A DNA stretch of 64,000 nucleotides from Emergencia timonensis. Lineage in GTDB: Bacteria > Bacillota > Clostridia > Peptostreptococcales > Anaerovoracaceae. Positions 42,527 through 51,681 of the stretch are shown piece by piece (positions within the stretch are counted from its first letter, which is position 1; every line of letters begins with the position of its first letter). The stretch lies in the NCBI RefSeq assembly GCF_900086585.1, contig NZ_FLKM01000008.1, positions 868,001 to 932,000 of the forward strand. The letters run 5' to 3'. The notes under the pieces are model-generated. The model was not told the DNA's origin, did no database searches, and saw nothing but the letters and a program-made list of their open reading frames with translations. The position numbers were made by a program, and so were the translations under genes.

Positions 42527-43287
42527 CGGGCTATGGAGCATTTGTGAAGAAAGAATTCATGGAGTTTTATCGTTCACATAAGTTGTTGATCATATTGGCG
42601 GTATTTCTGCTTTTGGGGATGATGAACCCTCTCACTGCGAAGATTACACCGCAGCTTGTAGAAAACTTCATGCCTGAAGGAATGATCGTCAATTTGGGCG
42701 AACCTACTGCATTTGATTCCTGGATGCAGTTTTACAAGAATGTGCCGCAGCTGGGTTTGGTCGTTTTGGTCATTCTGTTCAGCGGTATGATGAGCCAGGA
42801 GTATTCCAAAGGAACGCTGATTAATATGCTGACAAAAGGTCTTGCCCGCAGGTCCGTGATTCTTTCTAAGCTTACGGTGGCACTGGTCATGTGGACTGCG
42901 GCTTACGTTATTTGCACAGGCATATCCTGGGCGTATACCGCTTACTTTTGGAAAGGAGAGATTCTGCACGATCTCTTTTCCGCGGCAGTACTGGTCTGGA
43001 TTTACGGAATCCTCCTTCTTGCCGTAGGCCTTTTCGGCAGCGTGTTGTGTAAGAATGCCTATGGAAACCTGTTGATTACAGGGGGCTTTGTCGGAGTGCA
43101 GTTCTTATTGAACATCATACCAGATGCTATCAAATACAATCCGCTGGCCCTTGTGTCAAGAAATATGGAATTGATCGAAGGCAGCTTGAAGTTTGAAGAA
43201 CTTCTCTTCCCGATCGCTGTCTCGGCAGGATTGGCAATCGCTTTTGTAATCGCTGCTTGCGCAGTATTCAATAGAAAGACACTTTGA
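42523..43287 (+). CDS. ABC-2 permease (YxlG-like)
   Basis: 254 residues with six helices, starting MTGYGAFVKKEFMEFYRSHKLLI, the usual short amphipathic start of ABC-2 permeases. FSGMMSQEYSKGTLINMLTKGLARRSVILSKL (two parts) is the conserved loop after helix 2. It completes the YxlEFG-like exporter. A terminator follows at 43311. Confidence 0.92.
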   Translation: MTGYGAFVKKEFMEFYRSHKLLIILAVFLLLGMMNPLTAKITPQLVENFMPEGMIVNLGEPTAFDSWMQFYKNVPQLGLVVLVILFSGMMSQEYSKGTLINMLTKGLARRSVILSKLTVALVMWTAAYVICTGISWAYTAYFWKGEILHDLFSAAVLVWIYGILLLAVGLFGSVLCKNAYGNLLITGGFVGVQFLLNIIPDAIKYNPLALVSRNMELIEGSLKFEELLFPIAVSAGLAIAFVIAACAVFNRKTL

Positions 43288-43310
43288 CACATTATTGAAA
43301 ACAGATCATT

Positions 43311-43351
43311 AGAATCTCCAGATCCTCTTGCGCAGAGCTGGGGATTCTTTT
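43311..43351 (+). terminator. Rho-independent terminator of the XRE-ABC operon
   Basis: AGAATCTCCAG pairs with CTGGGGATTCT (one G-T pair) around a 16-base loop, then TTTT. Confidence 0.75.
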
Positions 43352-43416
43352 AATGTAAGGGCGGACGCAGACATGCTGATAAAATTGTGATATACTAACT
43401 TCATGGAGGAAGAGCG

Positions 43417-43929
43417 ATGGAACTTTGGGATGTTTATAATGAAGAAAGAATCAGGACTGGCAGAACCATGGTCAGAGGAAGGCAGATGAAGCCAGGCGAT
43501 TATCATCTGATCGTGCATATTGCCATAATCAATTCACAAGGGCAAATGCTGATACAGCGGCGTCAGCTGACAAAGAAAGGCTGGGCAGGAAAATGGGATA
43601 TTTCTGTTGGCGGCTGCGCAATGAAAGGTGAAAGCAGTAAACAGGCTGCGCAAAGGGAACTGCAGGAGGAATTAGGCATCGACCTCTGCTTCGAAGAAAA
43701 AAGGGCGGCCTTTACCATCAACTTTAAAGAAGGCTTTGATGACATCTATATCTTCAATGGCGACTACGATTTGAGCGAGCTATCTTTACAGGAAAACGAG
43801 GTTCTGGCTGTGAAGTGGGTCAAGAGTGACGAAATCATGGATATGATTGACAGGGACGAGTTTGTTCCCTATCCGAAAAGTTATATTCGGTTAATCTTCG
43901 ATACTGCCAGCAGACCGGTGTATTTATAA
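43417..43929 (+). CDS. Nudix hydrolase (YfcD/IDI-like)
   Basis: A 170-residue Nudix protein. The full Nudix box is present: Gly, five residues, Glu, seven residues, then RELQEELGI (in GCAMKGESSKQAAQRELQEE, continuing LGI). The start ELWDVYNEERIRTGRTMVRG is typical of the subgroup that includes E. coli YfcD and isopentenyl diphosphate isomerase relatives. It should hydrolyse a nucleoside diphosphate derivative; the substrate is unknown. GGAGG upstream; TATACT at 43391-43396 is the likely -10. Confidence 0.93.
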   Translation: MELWDVYNEERIRTGRTMVRGRQMKPGDYHLIVHIAIINSQGQMLIQRRQLTKKGWAGKWDISVGGCAMKGESSKQAAQRELQEELGIDLCFEEKRAAFTINFKEGFDDIYIFNGDYDLSELSLQENEVLAVKWVKSDEIMDMIDRDEFVPYPKSYIRLIFDTASRPVYL

Positions 43930-44006
43930 GATATTCGCTGTCTGTGGGGAATACAAAGAAAGATTCCTATGTTAAGATCATTTTAACGAGGGAAGGAGGC
44001 AGTATT

Positions 44007-44459
44007 ATGGATCAGAAACGAATTGGACGTTTTATCGCACAGCTGAGGAAAGAGGCGGCAATGACGCAAGAAGAATTGGGTTCGGCCATCGGCGTCACAA
44101 ACAAAACCATATCGCGATGGGAAAATGGGAACTATATGCCTGATATCGTGCTGATGAAAGAATTATGTGACGTCTTCCAGATTAATATCAATGAACTGCT
44201 CAGTGGAGAACGGCTCAGCAATGAGAATTTTCGTCAGAAGGCAGAAGAAAATATCATACTATCATTCGACCAAATAAAAAATGTACGAAAGGAAAAGTGC
44301 ATCAGTGATCTTTTCTGCGGAGCAGGAACGGGCATTCTGGTATCCACTTTGTATGCGCCAGACGGTACACGAAAATTAATCGTCGGGATCGCTGCTCTGG
44401 CGATGATTGGCATCGGCTGGTACTTTCGCTCAAAATATCACAAATTTATCGGTCTCTGA
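44007..44459 (+). CDS. XRE family regulator with a C-terminal membrane segment
   Basis: The ATG at 44007 follows AAGGAGG by seven bases; an upstream in-frame ATG (43944) gives an unlikely leader and is rejected. The 150 residues contain a Cro/CI domain (MTQEELGSAIGVTNKTISRWENG), a linker, and a hydrophobic hairpin (LFCGAGTGILVSTLY, LIVGIAALAMIGIGWYF) that should anchor the protein in the membrane. Membrane-bound XRE proteins may sense envelope or neighbouring factors. The next gene (44523) may be its target. Confidence 0.87.
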   Translation: MDQKRIGRFIAQLRKEAAMTQEELGSAIGVTNKTISRWENGNYMPDIVLMKELCDVFQININELLSGERLSNENFRQKAEENIILSFDQIKNVRKEKCISDLFCGAGTGILVSTLYAPDGTRKLIVGIAALAMIGIGWYFRSKYHKFIGL

Positions 44460-44522
44460 TTCATTTAGGAACATTTGGGGGTATCAATACTTTGAGAAAT
44501 ATCTTACAAGGGAATGAGAATC

Positions 44523-45185
44523 ATGAAAAAAGAATTAAGCTATTTTAGAATTGGTAAGTGCTTTGGGGGCAATCAGGACTGGTTCCGCGACCCTATGATG
44601 AGGTTGGGCGGGTGCGCCGCAGCGACGGCCTGCGATTTGTGCGTTTACCTAGCTCTGTACCAGAATAAAAAACACCTTTGTCCATATGAGGCAGGGACAT
44701 TAGATAAGAAACAATATATTGGGTTTTCAAAAATTATGAAACCTTATTTAAAGCCGCGCAGAGAAGGCGTCAATCGGTTGGAACTATATATAGACGGTTT
44801 TGGACAATATTTGAAGGATCGGGAAGAAAATAGCGTGGCGTTGTCGGGCTTTGACGGCGCTGCACCGCTGAAAGAGGCGGCAGCTGTTATCAAAGGACAG
44901 ATTGACAGGGGGATGCCGGTACCCTACTTGTTACTCAAACACAAGGATCCGCTTCTCAAGGATTTCGTCTGGCACTGGTTTTTATTGGTAGGTTACGAGG
45001 ACTTTGAGGATACGTTTATGGTTAAAACTGTCACCTACGGTGAATACCAGTGGATGGATTTTAAAAATTTGTGGAACACTGGGTATCCAGAGAAAGGCGG
45101 CCTCATCATTGTGGAAGCGCGCCCTTGGGATTCTGCCAGGCAAATCGCCTGGAGGGAATTTGGCGCAGAATATTATAAGAAATGA
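44523..45185 (+). CDS. Predicted papain-like/C39-like cysteine peptidase fold protein
   Basis: The start at 44523 is chosen because AAGGGA (44508-44513) lies nine bases upstream; ATG 44514 directly abuts it. The 220 residues show a possible Cys protease layout: GGNQDWF, then GGCAAATACD with candidate catalytic cysteine, later WHWFLLVGYEDFEDTFMV with candidate histidine, and TYGEYQWMDF after it. There is no signal peptide. Similar uncharacterised clostridial proteins exist; I cannot name a substrate. Its 3' end overlaps the convergent AEC gene by 13 bases. Confidence 0.65.
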   Translation: MKKELSYFRIGKCFGGNQDWFRDPMMRLGGCAAATACDLCVYLALYQNKKHLCPYEAGTLDKKQYIGFSKIMKPYLKPRREGVNRLELYIDGFGQYLKDREENSVALSGFDGAAPLKEAAAVIKGQIDRGMPVPYLLLKHKDPLLKDFVWHWFLLVGYEDFEDTFMVKTVTYGEYQWMDFKNLWNTGYPEKGGLIIVEARPWDSARQIAWREFGAEYYKK

Positions 45186-46120
45186 AAAGATTTTAATATG
45201 AACAGCCACAGTGTCAGCGTAAAAGCGCTGAAAAAGGTGGTCAGCATGACGGTGCTGCTGGTTAGGGTGCCGTCATGCCCCATGTTTTTGGCCATAACGT
45301 AACAACTGACGGTGGACGGCGAACCGCACATAATCAAAGCGGCTACGAGCTTATCCTCCCGGAATCCTAAGGCAACGGCTACAGGCACAAAGAGGCAGAC
45401 CAGTCCGGCCAGCTTGATAAATGTGCTGAGACCGGCAGTTTTAATGCTGGATAACGCTTTTTTGATATCAAAGGAGGCGCCCATGGCCATCAATCCCAAC
45501 GGCGTAGCGATTCTGGCTACATTTTCTACGGTTTTATCGATAATCGACGGAACCGGAATCTGTATCAGCGACCAGATCAGTCCTGCTAGAATTCCCAAAA
45601 TAATGGGGTTTGTGATGATGCCCTTTCCTGTTTTGAGAAAGAGCTTCTTGTCCAGGGGTTCCCGTTCCGGCTTGAAAAAAGCTAGAACAATAACCGCCAG
45701 GATGTTGTAAAGCGGAACGGAACCGATAATCATCAAAGGCGTCATACCGGCGTTGCCGTAGATATTCTCTACCAAGGTGATACCTAAAATTGCTGCACTG
45801 CTGCGATAGGCTACTTGAATGAATTCACCCTGCACGGACTTGTCTTTCAGGATATAGGAGACGGCGGTTACAATAACGATACTTCCGGCAGTGGTCAGAA
45901 AACAGTAAAGCACGTATTTCGTATCCCATACCTGATAAAAGTCCTCTTGATACAGATCTTTAAAGACCAGGACGGGTAAAGCAATTTTGAAGACGAAAGC
46001 GTTCATTTTTTTTACGAAATTTTCGTCAAAGAGTTTGAATTTCATAAATATCATTCCCAAAATCATCAGCAAAAAGACCGGGATGGTAGCGTTGAGACAG
46101 AAGATCAAGTTTTCTAACAT
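45173..46120 (-). CDS. AEC (auxin efflux carrier) family transporter
   Basis: From ATG 46120 (AAAGGAT seven bases upstream; ATG 46126 directly abuts it) the protein has 315 residues and ten helices. Motifs include FKIALPVLVFKDL, TPLMIIGSVPLYNILAVIVLAFF and the later ATPLGLMAMGASFDI that marks bacterial AEC members. These carriers move organic acids (malate, malonate and others) in anaerobes. No regulatory or catabolic partner lies next to it, so the substrate is open. Confidence 0.92.
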   Translation of the reverse strand: MLENLIFCLNATIPVFLLMILGMIFMKFKLFDENFVKKMNAFVFKIALPVLVFKDLYQEDFYQVWDTKYVLYCFLTTAGSIVIVTAVSYILKDKSVQGEFIQVAYRSSAAILGITLVENIYGNAGMTPLMIIGSVPLYNILAVIVLAFFKPEREPLDKKLFLKTGKGIITNPIILGILAGLIWSLIQIPVPSIIDKTVENVARIATPLGLMAMGASFDIKKALSSIKTAGLSTFIKLAGLVCLFVPVAVALGFREDKLVAALIMCGSPSTVSCYVMAKNMGHDGTLTSSTVMLTTFFSAFTLTLWLFILKSFHFL

Positions 46121-46283
46121 GGCCATATCCTTTCAATCATAGGGTAATTATGATACATTTTACTCCTATCAAAGGGAATTGTAAATTGATAACCAGAGAG
46201 TAACTAAAACTAAAATTAAAAATTTTCCATTAATACTTTACTGCTCCTTGAACACAATAATTAGTGTGAGGAGGGATGAAAAA

Positions 46284-46412
46284 ATGGCTAAAAATAATCA
46301 GAAGAACAACCAGAAGAACAATCAGCAGAACAATAACAATCAGAACAACCAGAACAATAACAACCAGAACAACCAGCAGAAAAACAACAATAACAACAAG
46401 AGCGAGTATTAA
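46284..46412 (+). CDS. Asn/Gln-rich microprotein (42 residues)
   Basis: ATG 46284 has AGGAGGG (46269-46275) eight bases upstream and encodes MAKNNQKNNQKNNQQNNNNQ followed by more N/Q/K and ending KSEY, stop at 46410-46412. Asn and Gln form about 80 percent of the chain; no helix, signal or binding motif can be recognised. An overlapping frame from 46276 encodes Arg/Thr repeats with no proper ribosome-site spacing and is an artefact of the repeat. A strong terminator follows at 46459. Composition like this is seen in small spore-associated or assembly-prone proteins, but that is a guess. Confidence 0.72.
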   Translation: MAKNNQKNNQKNNQQNNNNQNNQNNNNQNNQQKNNNNNKSEY

Positions 46413-46458
46413 TTACGGCAGAAGCAAAAAGAGTCGGGCTGATACCAGTCTTATCGGT

Positions 46459-46484
46459 AAGAGCGGTTTCATTCCGCTCTTTTT
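46459..46484 (+). terminator. Rho-independent terminator of the Asn-rich microgene
   Basis: AAGAGCGG (46459-46466) pairs exactly with CCGCTCTT (46474-46481), then more T. Confidence 0.88.
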
Positions 46485-46518
46485 GTTTAGAAAAAGCCCG
46501 AAAAAGTGGCATTTCGGT

Positions 46519-46547
46519 TTGCCATCGGAGCAGATTTATTGTATAAT
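46519..46547 (+). promoter_or_regulatory. Strong sigma-A promoter of the zinc-ribbon/UPF0182 cluster
   Basis: TTGCCA (46519-46524) and TATAAT (46542-46547) are exactly 17 bases apart, about 45 bases before the start codon at 46593. Confidence 0.8.
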
Positions 46548-46592
46548 ATTATGAAATGTGACTCCAGTCCATTTAAGGAGGAAATGCGAAGA

Positions 46593-47174
46593 ATGAATGC
46601 GATAGGCCAATTTGGCAGATTCATAACTGAATATCAGAATCCCATACAAATTGTCCTGATTATCATTGTCCTGGCGGGAGCAATTTATGCGGCAGTAAAA
46701 GCCGTGGCTCACGGCAGAGAAAAAAAGGACATCCTATCACAGATCAACGAAACGGTTACAGAAATCAACACAGCAGTAAATAATCTAAATGAGCAAAAAG
46801 CAGATGTCATATACATAGACAACCGGGTACCAGGACAGGCCCCATATCAATCCAGTTCAGAAGTACAGAAAGAGCATATTGTAAAGGATACGCCACAAAG
46901 TGACGATGGCAACAGGGATGCAGAAAAGCCATGTGAAAAGACGGAAAAAGTTACTGATGAAGTTTGTCCGCAGATGCCGGCAGATGAGCCTGATGATGCG
47001 GAGGAAACTCGAGAGGAACCAGGACAGGCACCTGATGAGGAAACCTCAGCAGAGGATTTAAGTTGCGAAGAAGACGCATACTTTCCAAAGAAATATTTCA
47101 GTCGTGACTGTGCTGTTTCAAAAAATGGCAAAACCTATACCATAGAAGAATTGAACGAGCAGATTAAAGAATAG
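46593..47174 (+). CDS. Single-pass membrane protein with a coiled-coil and acidic tail
   Basis: The ATG at 46593 gives 193 residues (ATG 46584 is in frame but only two bases from AAGGAGG). A membrane helix (PIQIVLIIIVLAGAIYAAVKAV) near residue 20 is followed by a short coiled coil (ILSQINETVTEINTAVNNLNEQ), a long Glu/Asp/Pro-rich disordered stretch and a folded-looking end SKNGKTYTIEELNEQIKE. No family recognised. First gene of a three-gene run with the zinc-ribbon and UPF0182 proteins. Confidence 0.75.
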   Translation: MNAIGQFGRFITEYQNPIQIVLIIIVLAGAIYAAVKAVAHGREKKDILSQINETVTEINTAVNNLNEQKADVIYIDNRVPGQAPYQSSSEVQKEHIVKDTPQSDDGNRDAEKPCEKTEKVTDEVCPQMPADEPDDAEETREEPGQAPDEETSAEDLSCEEDAYFPKKYFSRDCAVSKNGKTYTIEELNEQIKE

Positions 47175-47194
47175 AATTTGGGTAGGAGGCAGTT

Positions 47195-48796
47195 ATGTAT
47201 TGTAAAAATTGTGGAAAACTACTAGAAGAGGGAGATAAGTTTTGCAGCGGTTGCGGAACGAAGGTAGAGGAAACGGCCTTTGCCCAACCTAAGCCAGTTT
47301 CAGAGGGATGTAAGGACCCTGCAGACGATAAACCGAAGAAGAGAATTCACATTGAAGAATTTAATTGGGATCTGGACGGTTATCCGACCAGCCAGACAAA
47401 GAAGACAGAAGAGATAGACTTTAATTGGGCCTCAGTGCTGGAGGAAAAACAGCGCAGAGCTTATGGACAGGCATTGTCCGGCAAACCAGCAGAGTCAATT
47501 GCCCCTGATGAAAAAGTGCCAGAGGAAAAGTCTTTGGAAGACGAAATCTTTGGAGACTTACAAAAACAAGGGCATGATGAGAAGACGAAGGTCTTTGGAA
47601 ATACAGAGAAATCTGGAAGAATTGATAAATTTTATACATTTAACAAGAAAAATGAGGCTTTTCAGGCTCTATTAGATGAGGAATATGAAAGAATCAAAAA
47701 TGGAGAAGAACCGCTGGCTGACGAAAAGCTGGCCTTTGCCAGAAGAGACAGCGTTTCTAAAGAAGCAGTCTTAGACCGAATTTTGGAAAAGACAGATGGA
47801 GAGCTTCCCGTATCGCAGAAAGAGGAGGTTCACCAGCCGCCATCAAATTTGATCGGCGTCACTTGGGCACAGACGCCAGATTGTGTAATTACTGCAGAAG
47901 CAGCATCTTTGGCAGGTTTAGATAAAAAGAGAGTGACAGAAGAAGCGCCGCCTGCAGATGTTGAAGCTTCCTGTCCCCCCAGCGAAGAAGAATCGAAAGC
48001 GCAGCCAGACCCAGGGCGCAAGCTTACTTTTGACGACGTTTTTGGCCCTGATGACAGGGATCCTGATGAGAAACCAAAGAAAAAGAGGAAAGCGCTGAAG
48101 GTAATCGCAATTATTCTATGCATTTTAGTCGTTTTAGAACTGGCGGCAATCGGCATTCAGCATTTTGCACCTGACTCTGCGGCAGGAAAAATGGTGAACC
48201 GGGGATTTCAATACGTGCTGGATTTATTTGGCGGTGATGATGAGAAAGAGAAGGAGAGAGACAAAATTGGCGGAAACCATGATATTTCTGCTACTGAAGC
48301 CTTGATTAAGGCCAACGAAGGGAAGAACAAGAACGTGGCTGAAATCACAGAGGACCCGGAGCTGCTATTTTCAGACAACAAGGATTACGGATATGAAGAC
48401 TTCGGAAATTCCTATACCTTTGCCGATTCGCCGTGGTATACTGCTAAAGACGGCACTTCTGTCACCTACGGCAACGAGATTATTGGAACAATCATACAGT
48501 ATTACTCTTCCTGGGTAGACATTGCGAACGGCAAGAATAAAAAGGTTTTTAACTTCATAGATGAGACTTCAGAGTTTTATACAGAGATAGAATCCATAGA
48601 GCCAAAGACAGACGTTCAATACGGCATCGACAAACTGGCCATTGGAGAGATTCGGGCAAATGGATCCGGCTTTTATGTGCTGACGGATATCACAAAGGTG
48701 TCAAGTGATCAGAAAAAAGATACAGTAGAACATCACATCGTGTATTTGGAACCAGAAAAAGAGACGATGAAAATCATTGAGATTAAAAGAATTTAG
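47195..48796 (+). CDS. Zinc-ribbon membrane protein
   Basis: The 533 residues open with a zinc ribbon, Cys3-x2-Cys6 ... Cys17-x2-Cys20 (MYCKNCGKLLEEGDKFCSGC). A long acidic linker to about residue 295 carries a repeated IEEFNWDLDGYP/EEIDFNWASV motif. One membrane helix follows (about 303-322), and an outside domain of about 200 residues (YGNEIIGTIIQYYSSWVDI, GIDKLAIGEIRANGSGFYVLTDITKV in parts). Zinc-ribbon proteins with this layout are common in Clostridia but uncharacterised. The UPF0182 gene follows after 12 bases, so they are likely partners at the membrane. Confidence 0.85.
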   Translation: MYCKNCGKLLEEGDKFCSGCGTKVEETAFAQPKPVSEGCKDPADDKPKKRIHIEEFNWDLDGYPTSQTKKTEEIDFNWASVLEEKQRRAYGQALSGKPAESIAPDEKVPEEKSLEDEIFGDLQKQGHDEKTKVFGNTEKSGRIDKFYTFNKKNEAFQALLDEEYERIKNGEEPLADEKLAFARRDSVSKEAVLDRILEKTDGELPVSQKEEVHQPPSNLIGVTWAQTPDCVITAEAASLAGLDKKRVTEEAPPADVEASCPPSEEESKAQPDPGRKLTFDDVFGPDDRDPDEKPKKKRKALKVIAIILCILVVLELAAIGIQHFAPDSAAGKMVNRGFQYVLDLFGGDDEKEKERDKIGGNHDISATEALIKANEGKNKNVAEITEDPELLFSDNKDYGYEDFGNSYTFADSPWYTAKDGTSVTYGNEIIGTIIQYYSSWVDIANGKNKKVFNFIDETSEFYTEIESIEPKTDVQYGIDKLAIGEIRANGSGFYVLTDITKVSSDQKKDTVEHHIVYLEPEKETMKIIEIKRI

Positions 48797-48808
48797 GAGG
48801 ACGATTCA

Positions 48809-51658
48809 TTGGAAAAAAAGAGCTCAAACGGGCAGCGAAAATTAAGTGTAATTGTTATGTTTATCATCATAATAGTGGCATTGTTTCTATTATTGATAAA
48901 CTTCATTACCGACTGGCTGTGGTTTAAGGAGATGGGATATGTAAGCGTATTCTTCAAGCAGTTGTTTACTGAACTGAAGGTAGGCGTGCCAATCTTCATC
49001 GTTTTGACAGTCATAGTCAATGTCTATCTAAAAAGATTGAAAAAGAATTATTTTGCGAAGATTGCTTCAAATGAAGCGACAGATATGAAAAAGCTGAACC
49101 TGCAGACCAATCTCATTTCATTGGGATTTGGCCTGGTCTCCGCTTTTTATGCAATTTCAAACCTTTGGTTTGAGATTCTGCAGTACGCAAACAGTACAGA
49201 TTTTAATGTCAAAGATCCGCTGTTCCATTTGGATATCTCGTTTTATATCTTTAAACTGGATTTCCTAAAACAGTTAAACGAGATGCTGATCGGCGCAGTG
49301 CTGCTGATCATAGTGGTGACGGTGATATACTATGCCATTTTGATGACGGTTCATACGCCAAACATATTTGAAGAAGAGGCAGAGCCGATTAATGACGACG
49401 AAAGATATGCCGGAAGCAGCAATCCATTTGAAGGCATGGGCGGCGACAATCCTTTTGGCAAGGCCTTTGAAGCCTTTGGCAAGAAAATGCAGCGTGAACC
49501 GAAACCGAAGCGGCATGTCGATGACAGCAACTTCAAACAGCTGATGCACATCGCATCAGGACAGCTATCCTTTTTGGGTGTCGTCTTTTTCATCATGATT
49601 GCACTGAACTTTTTCTTAAAGCAGTTCGATCTGCTTCATGCACATACAGGCGCTGTTTATGGAGCTGGTTTTACTGACGTAAACGTCACATTATGGGTTT
49701 ACAGAGCCTTAGTTGTGTTAGCCCTGTTTGGCGCAGTTACCGTAGTGCATCATATTAGAAAAAAACAATTTAAGAAAATATTTACCGTTCCTGTCATTAT
49801 GATCGTCGTAGGTGTGGTAGGCATCGGAGCAAGCTATTTGGTACAGAACTTTGTCGTTTCTCCGGATGAAATTAATAAGGAAGACAAATATCTCGAGAGA
49901 AATATCGAATATACCCAGTATGCATATGAGCTTGACGACGTATCTGTCAAGTCCTTTGCAGCAGATAACAAACTGACCAGCGAAGACATCAATGCCAATA
50001 CAGAGACTGTCAGAAATATTAGAATTAACGATTATGAGCCGGTCAACACCTTCTACAACCAGACGCAGAGTATCAGACAGTACTACAAATTTAACGACGT
50101 CGATGTAGACCGTTATATGGTCAACGGAAAATATACCCAGACCTACATGTCCATGAGAGAAATTGATGAAGAAAAAATCAATGATACCTGGCTCAACCGA
50201 CACCTGAAGTATACCCATGGGTATGGTGTAACCTTATCCCGTGTTGACGCCGTAACGGCCAGCGGCCAGCCGGATGTCATGATTAAAAACATTCCGCCTG
50301 AATCAAAGGTGAACGAGATTCAGATTGAACGGCCAGAGATTTACTTCGGCGAGTTGTCGAAGGACTATATCCTGGTAAACACCAGTGAAGACGAATTTGA
50401 CTACCCATCCGGAGACTCCAACAAGTACACTCAGTACCAAGGCAAGGCTGGTATTGAGATGAACCTCCTCAACAGAGTGATGTTCGCTATCAGAGAACGA
50501 AGCCTTAAAATTTTGGTTTCGTCTAATATCAAGAGTGATTCCAAGATCATCATCAACAGAAACGTCATGGAGAGAGTCAATAAGATCATGCCTTACTTGA
50601 GCTACGAAAGTGATCCTTACTCGGTAGTGGCTGACGGCAAGCTTTACTGGATGCTGGACGCATATACCACTAGCTCTTATTATCCGTACTCTGAGCCGTA
50701 TGACGGCAAGGTGGGCGGTACCAACTATATCCGAAATTCTGTAAAAGTTGTAGTTGACGCCTACAATGGCGACGTGAACTTTTACGTTGTAGACGAAAAC
50801 GATCCGATGGCAAAGACCTATCAGAAGATTTATCCGCAGCTGTTTAAGTCCGTGGATAAAATGCCGGATAGTCTGAAAGCCCATATCAGATATCCGAATA
50901 CCTTATTTGAAATTCAGGCTGGCGTTTACAGCCGTTACCACATGGAAGACGTCAAGGTATTCTACCAGAACGAGGACGTTTGGGATATCGCTAACGAGAT
51001 TTACGGCAAAGACGAAAAGAGAATGGATCCGAACTACTATATCGTTAAGCTTCCAGGCGAAGACAACGCTGAGTTTATTAACTCCATCCCTTACACGCCA
51101 AAATCGAAGCAGAACATGACGGCGTTAATGGTAGCGCGAAACGATGGAAATCATTACGGTGAACTAGTCGTATATCGATTCCCAAAGAGCAAGACCGTCT
51201 ACGGCCCGATGCAGATTGAGGCGCAGATCAACCAGAATACGGAGATTTCAGGAGACTTCACCCTTTGGAGTTCCAGAGGATCTTCATATAAGAGGGGGAA
51301 CCTCTTCGTAATCCCGATTGAATCCTCTCTGCTCTACGTAGAACCGGTTTATCTGGAAGCTTCCAATTCGGCAATTCCAGAAGTCAAGAGAGTTATCGTA
51401 GCATATGACGATAAGATTGCTTACGAACCGACTTTAGGTGAAGCGCTAGAATCTTTATTTGGAGAAGACGCCAACGGCGGCAGCTCTGCCAGCACTGGCG
51501 GCGATGATAAAACCAGCGGTACGACCAGCAAATCTGACTGGATTAAGAAAGCTTCACAGGCTTATGATAATGCACAGAATGCATTGAAGAGCGGCGATTG
51601 GGCAAAATATGGGCAGTATATGGAAGAATTGGAGAATGCCCTTAATAAATTGAGCTAG
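48809..51658 (+). CDS. UPF0182 family large membrane protein
   Basis: Starts at TTG 48809 with AGGAGG eight bases upstream; 949 residues. The N-terminal third has about seven helices separated by conserved elements (FITDWLWFKEMGYVSVFFKQ, PLFHLDISFYIFKLDFLKQL). The remaining two thirds lie outside, with family motifs RIYDYEPVNT-like INDYEPVNTFYNQTQSIRQYYKF, RHLKYTHGYGVTLS and FPKSKTVYGPMQIEAQINQN (in parts). The end is a short coiled coil. UPF0182 proteins are widespread in anaerobes and actinobacteria; no reaction is known. Last gene of the zinc-ribbon cluster. Confidence 0.95.
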   Translation: MEKKSSNGQRKLSVIVMFIIIIVALFLLLINFITDWLWFKEMGYVSVFFKQLFTELKVGVPIFIVLTVIVNVYLKRLKKNYFAKIASNEATDMKKLNLQTNLISLGFGLVSAFYAISNLWFEILQYANSTDFNVKDPLFHLDISFYIFKLDFLKQLNEMLIGAVLLIIVVTVIYYAILMTVHTPNIFEEEAEPINDDERYAGSSNPFEGMGGDNPFGKAFEAFGKKMQREPKPKRHVDDSNFKQLMHIASGQLSFLGVVFFIMIALNFFLKQFDLLHAHTGAVYGAGFTDVNVTLWVYRALVVLALFGAVTVVHHIRKKQFKKIFTVPVIMIVVGVVGIGASYLVQNFVVSPDEINKEDKYLERNIEYTQYAYELDDVSVKSFAADNKLTSEDINANTETVRNIRINDYEPVNTFYNQTQSIRQYYKFNDVDVDRYMVNGKYTQTYMSMREIDEEKINDTWLNRHLKYTHGYGVTLSRVDAVTASGQPDVMIKNIPPESKVNEIQIERPEIYFGELSKDYILVNTSEDEFDYPSGDSNKYTQYQGKAGIEMNLLNRVMFAIRERSLKILVSSNIKSDSKIIINRNVMERVNKIMPYLSYESDPYSVVADGKLYWMLDAYTTSSYYPYSEPYDGKVGGTNYIRNSVKVVVDAYNGDVNFYVVDENDPMAKTYQKIYPQLFKSVDKMPDSLKAHIRYPNTLFEIQAGVYSRYHMEDVKVFYQNEDVWDIANEIYGKDEKRMDPNYYIVKLPGEDNAEFINSIPYTPKSKQNMTALMVARNDGNHYGELVVYRFPKSKTVYGPMQIEAQINQNTEISGDFTLWSSRGSSYKRGNLFVIPIESSLLYVEPVYLEASNSAIPEVKRVIVAYDDKIAYEPTLGEALESLFGEDANGGSSASTGGDDKTSGTTSKSDWIKKASQAYDNAQNALKSGDWAKYGQYMEELENALNKLS

Positions 51659-51681
51659 AAGTGAATATGTTTTAATGAATT

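Noticed and set aside
46276..46554. 92-residue Arg/Thr-rich protein
   Set aside because: It is the +1 frame of the Asn-rich repeat, its ATG abuts the Shine-Dalgarno, and it runs through the terminator.
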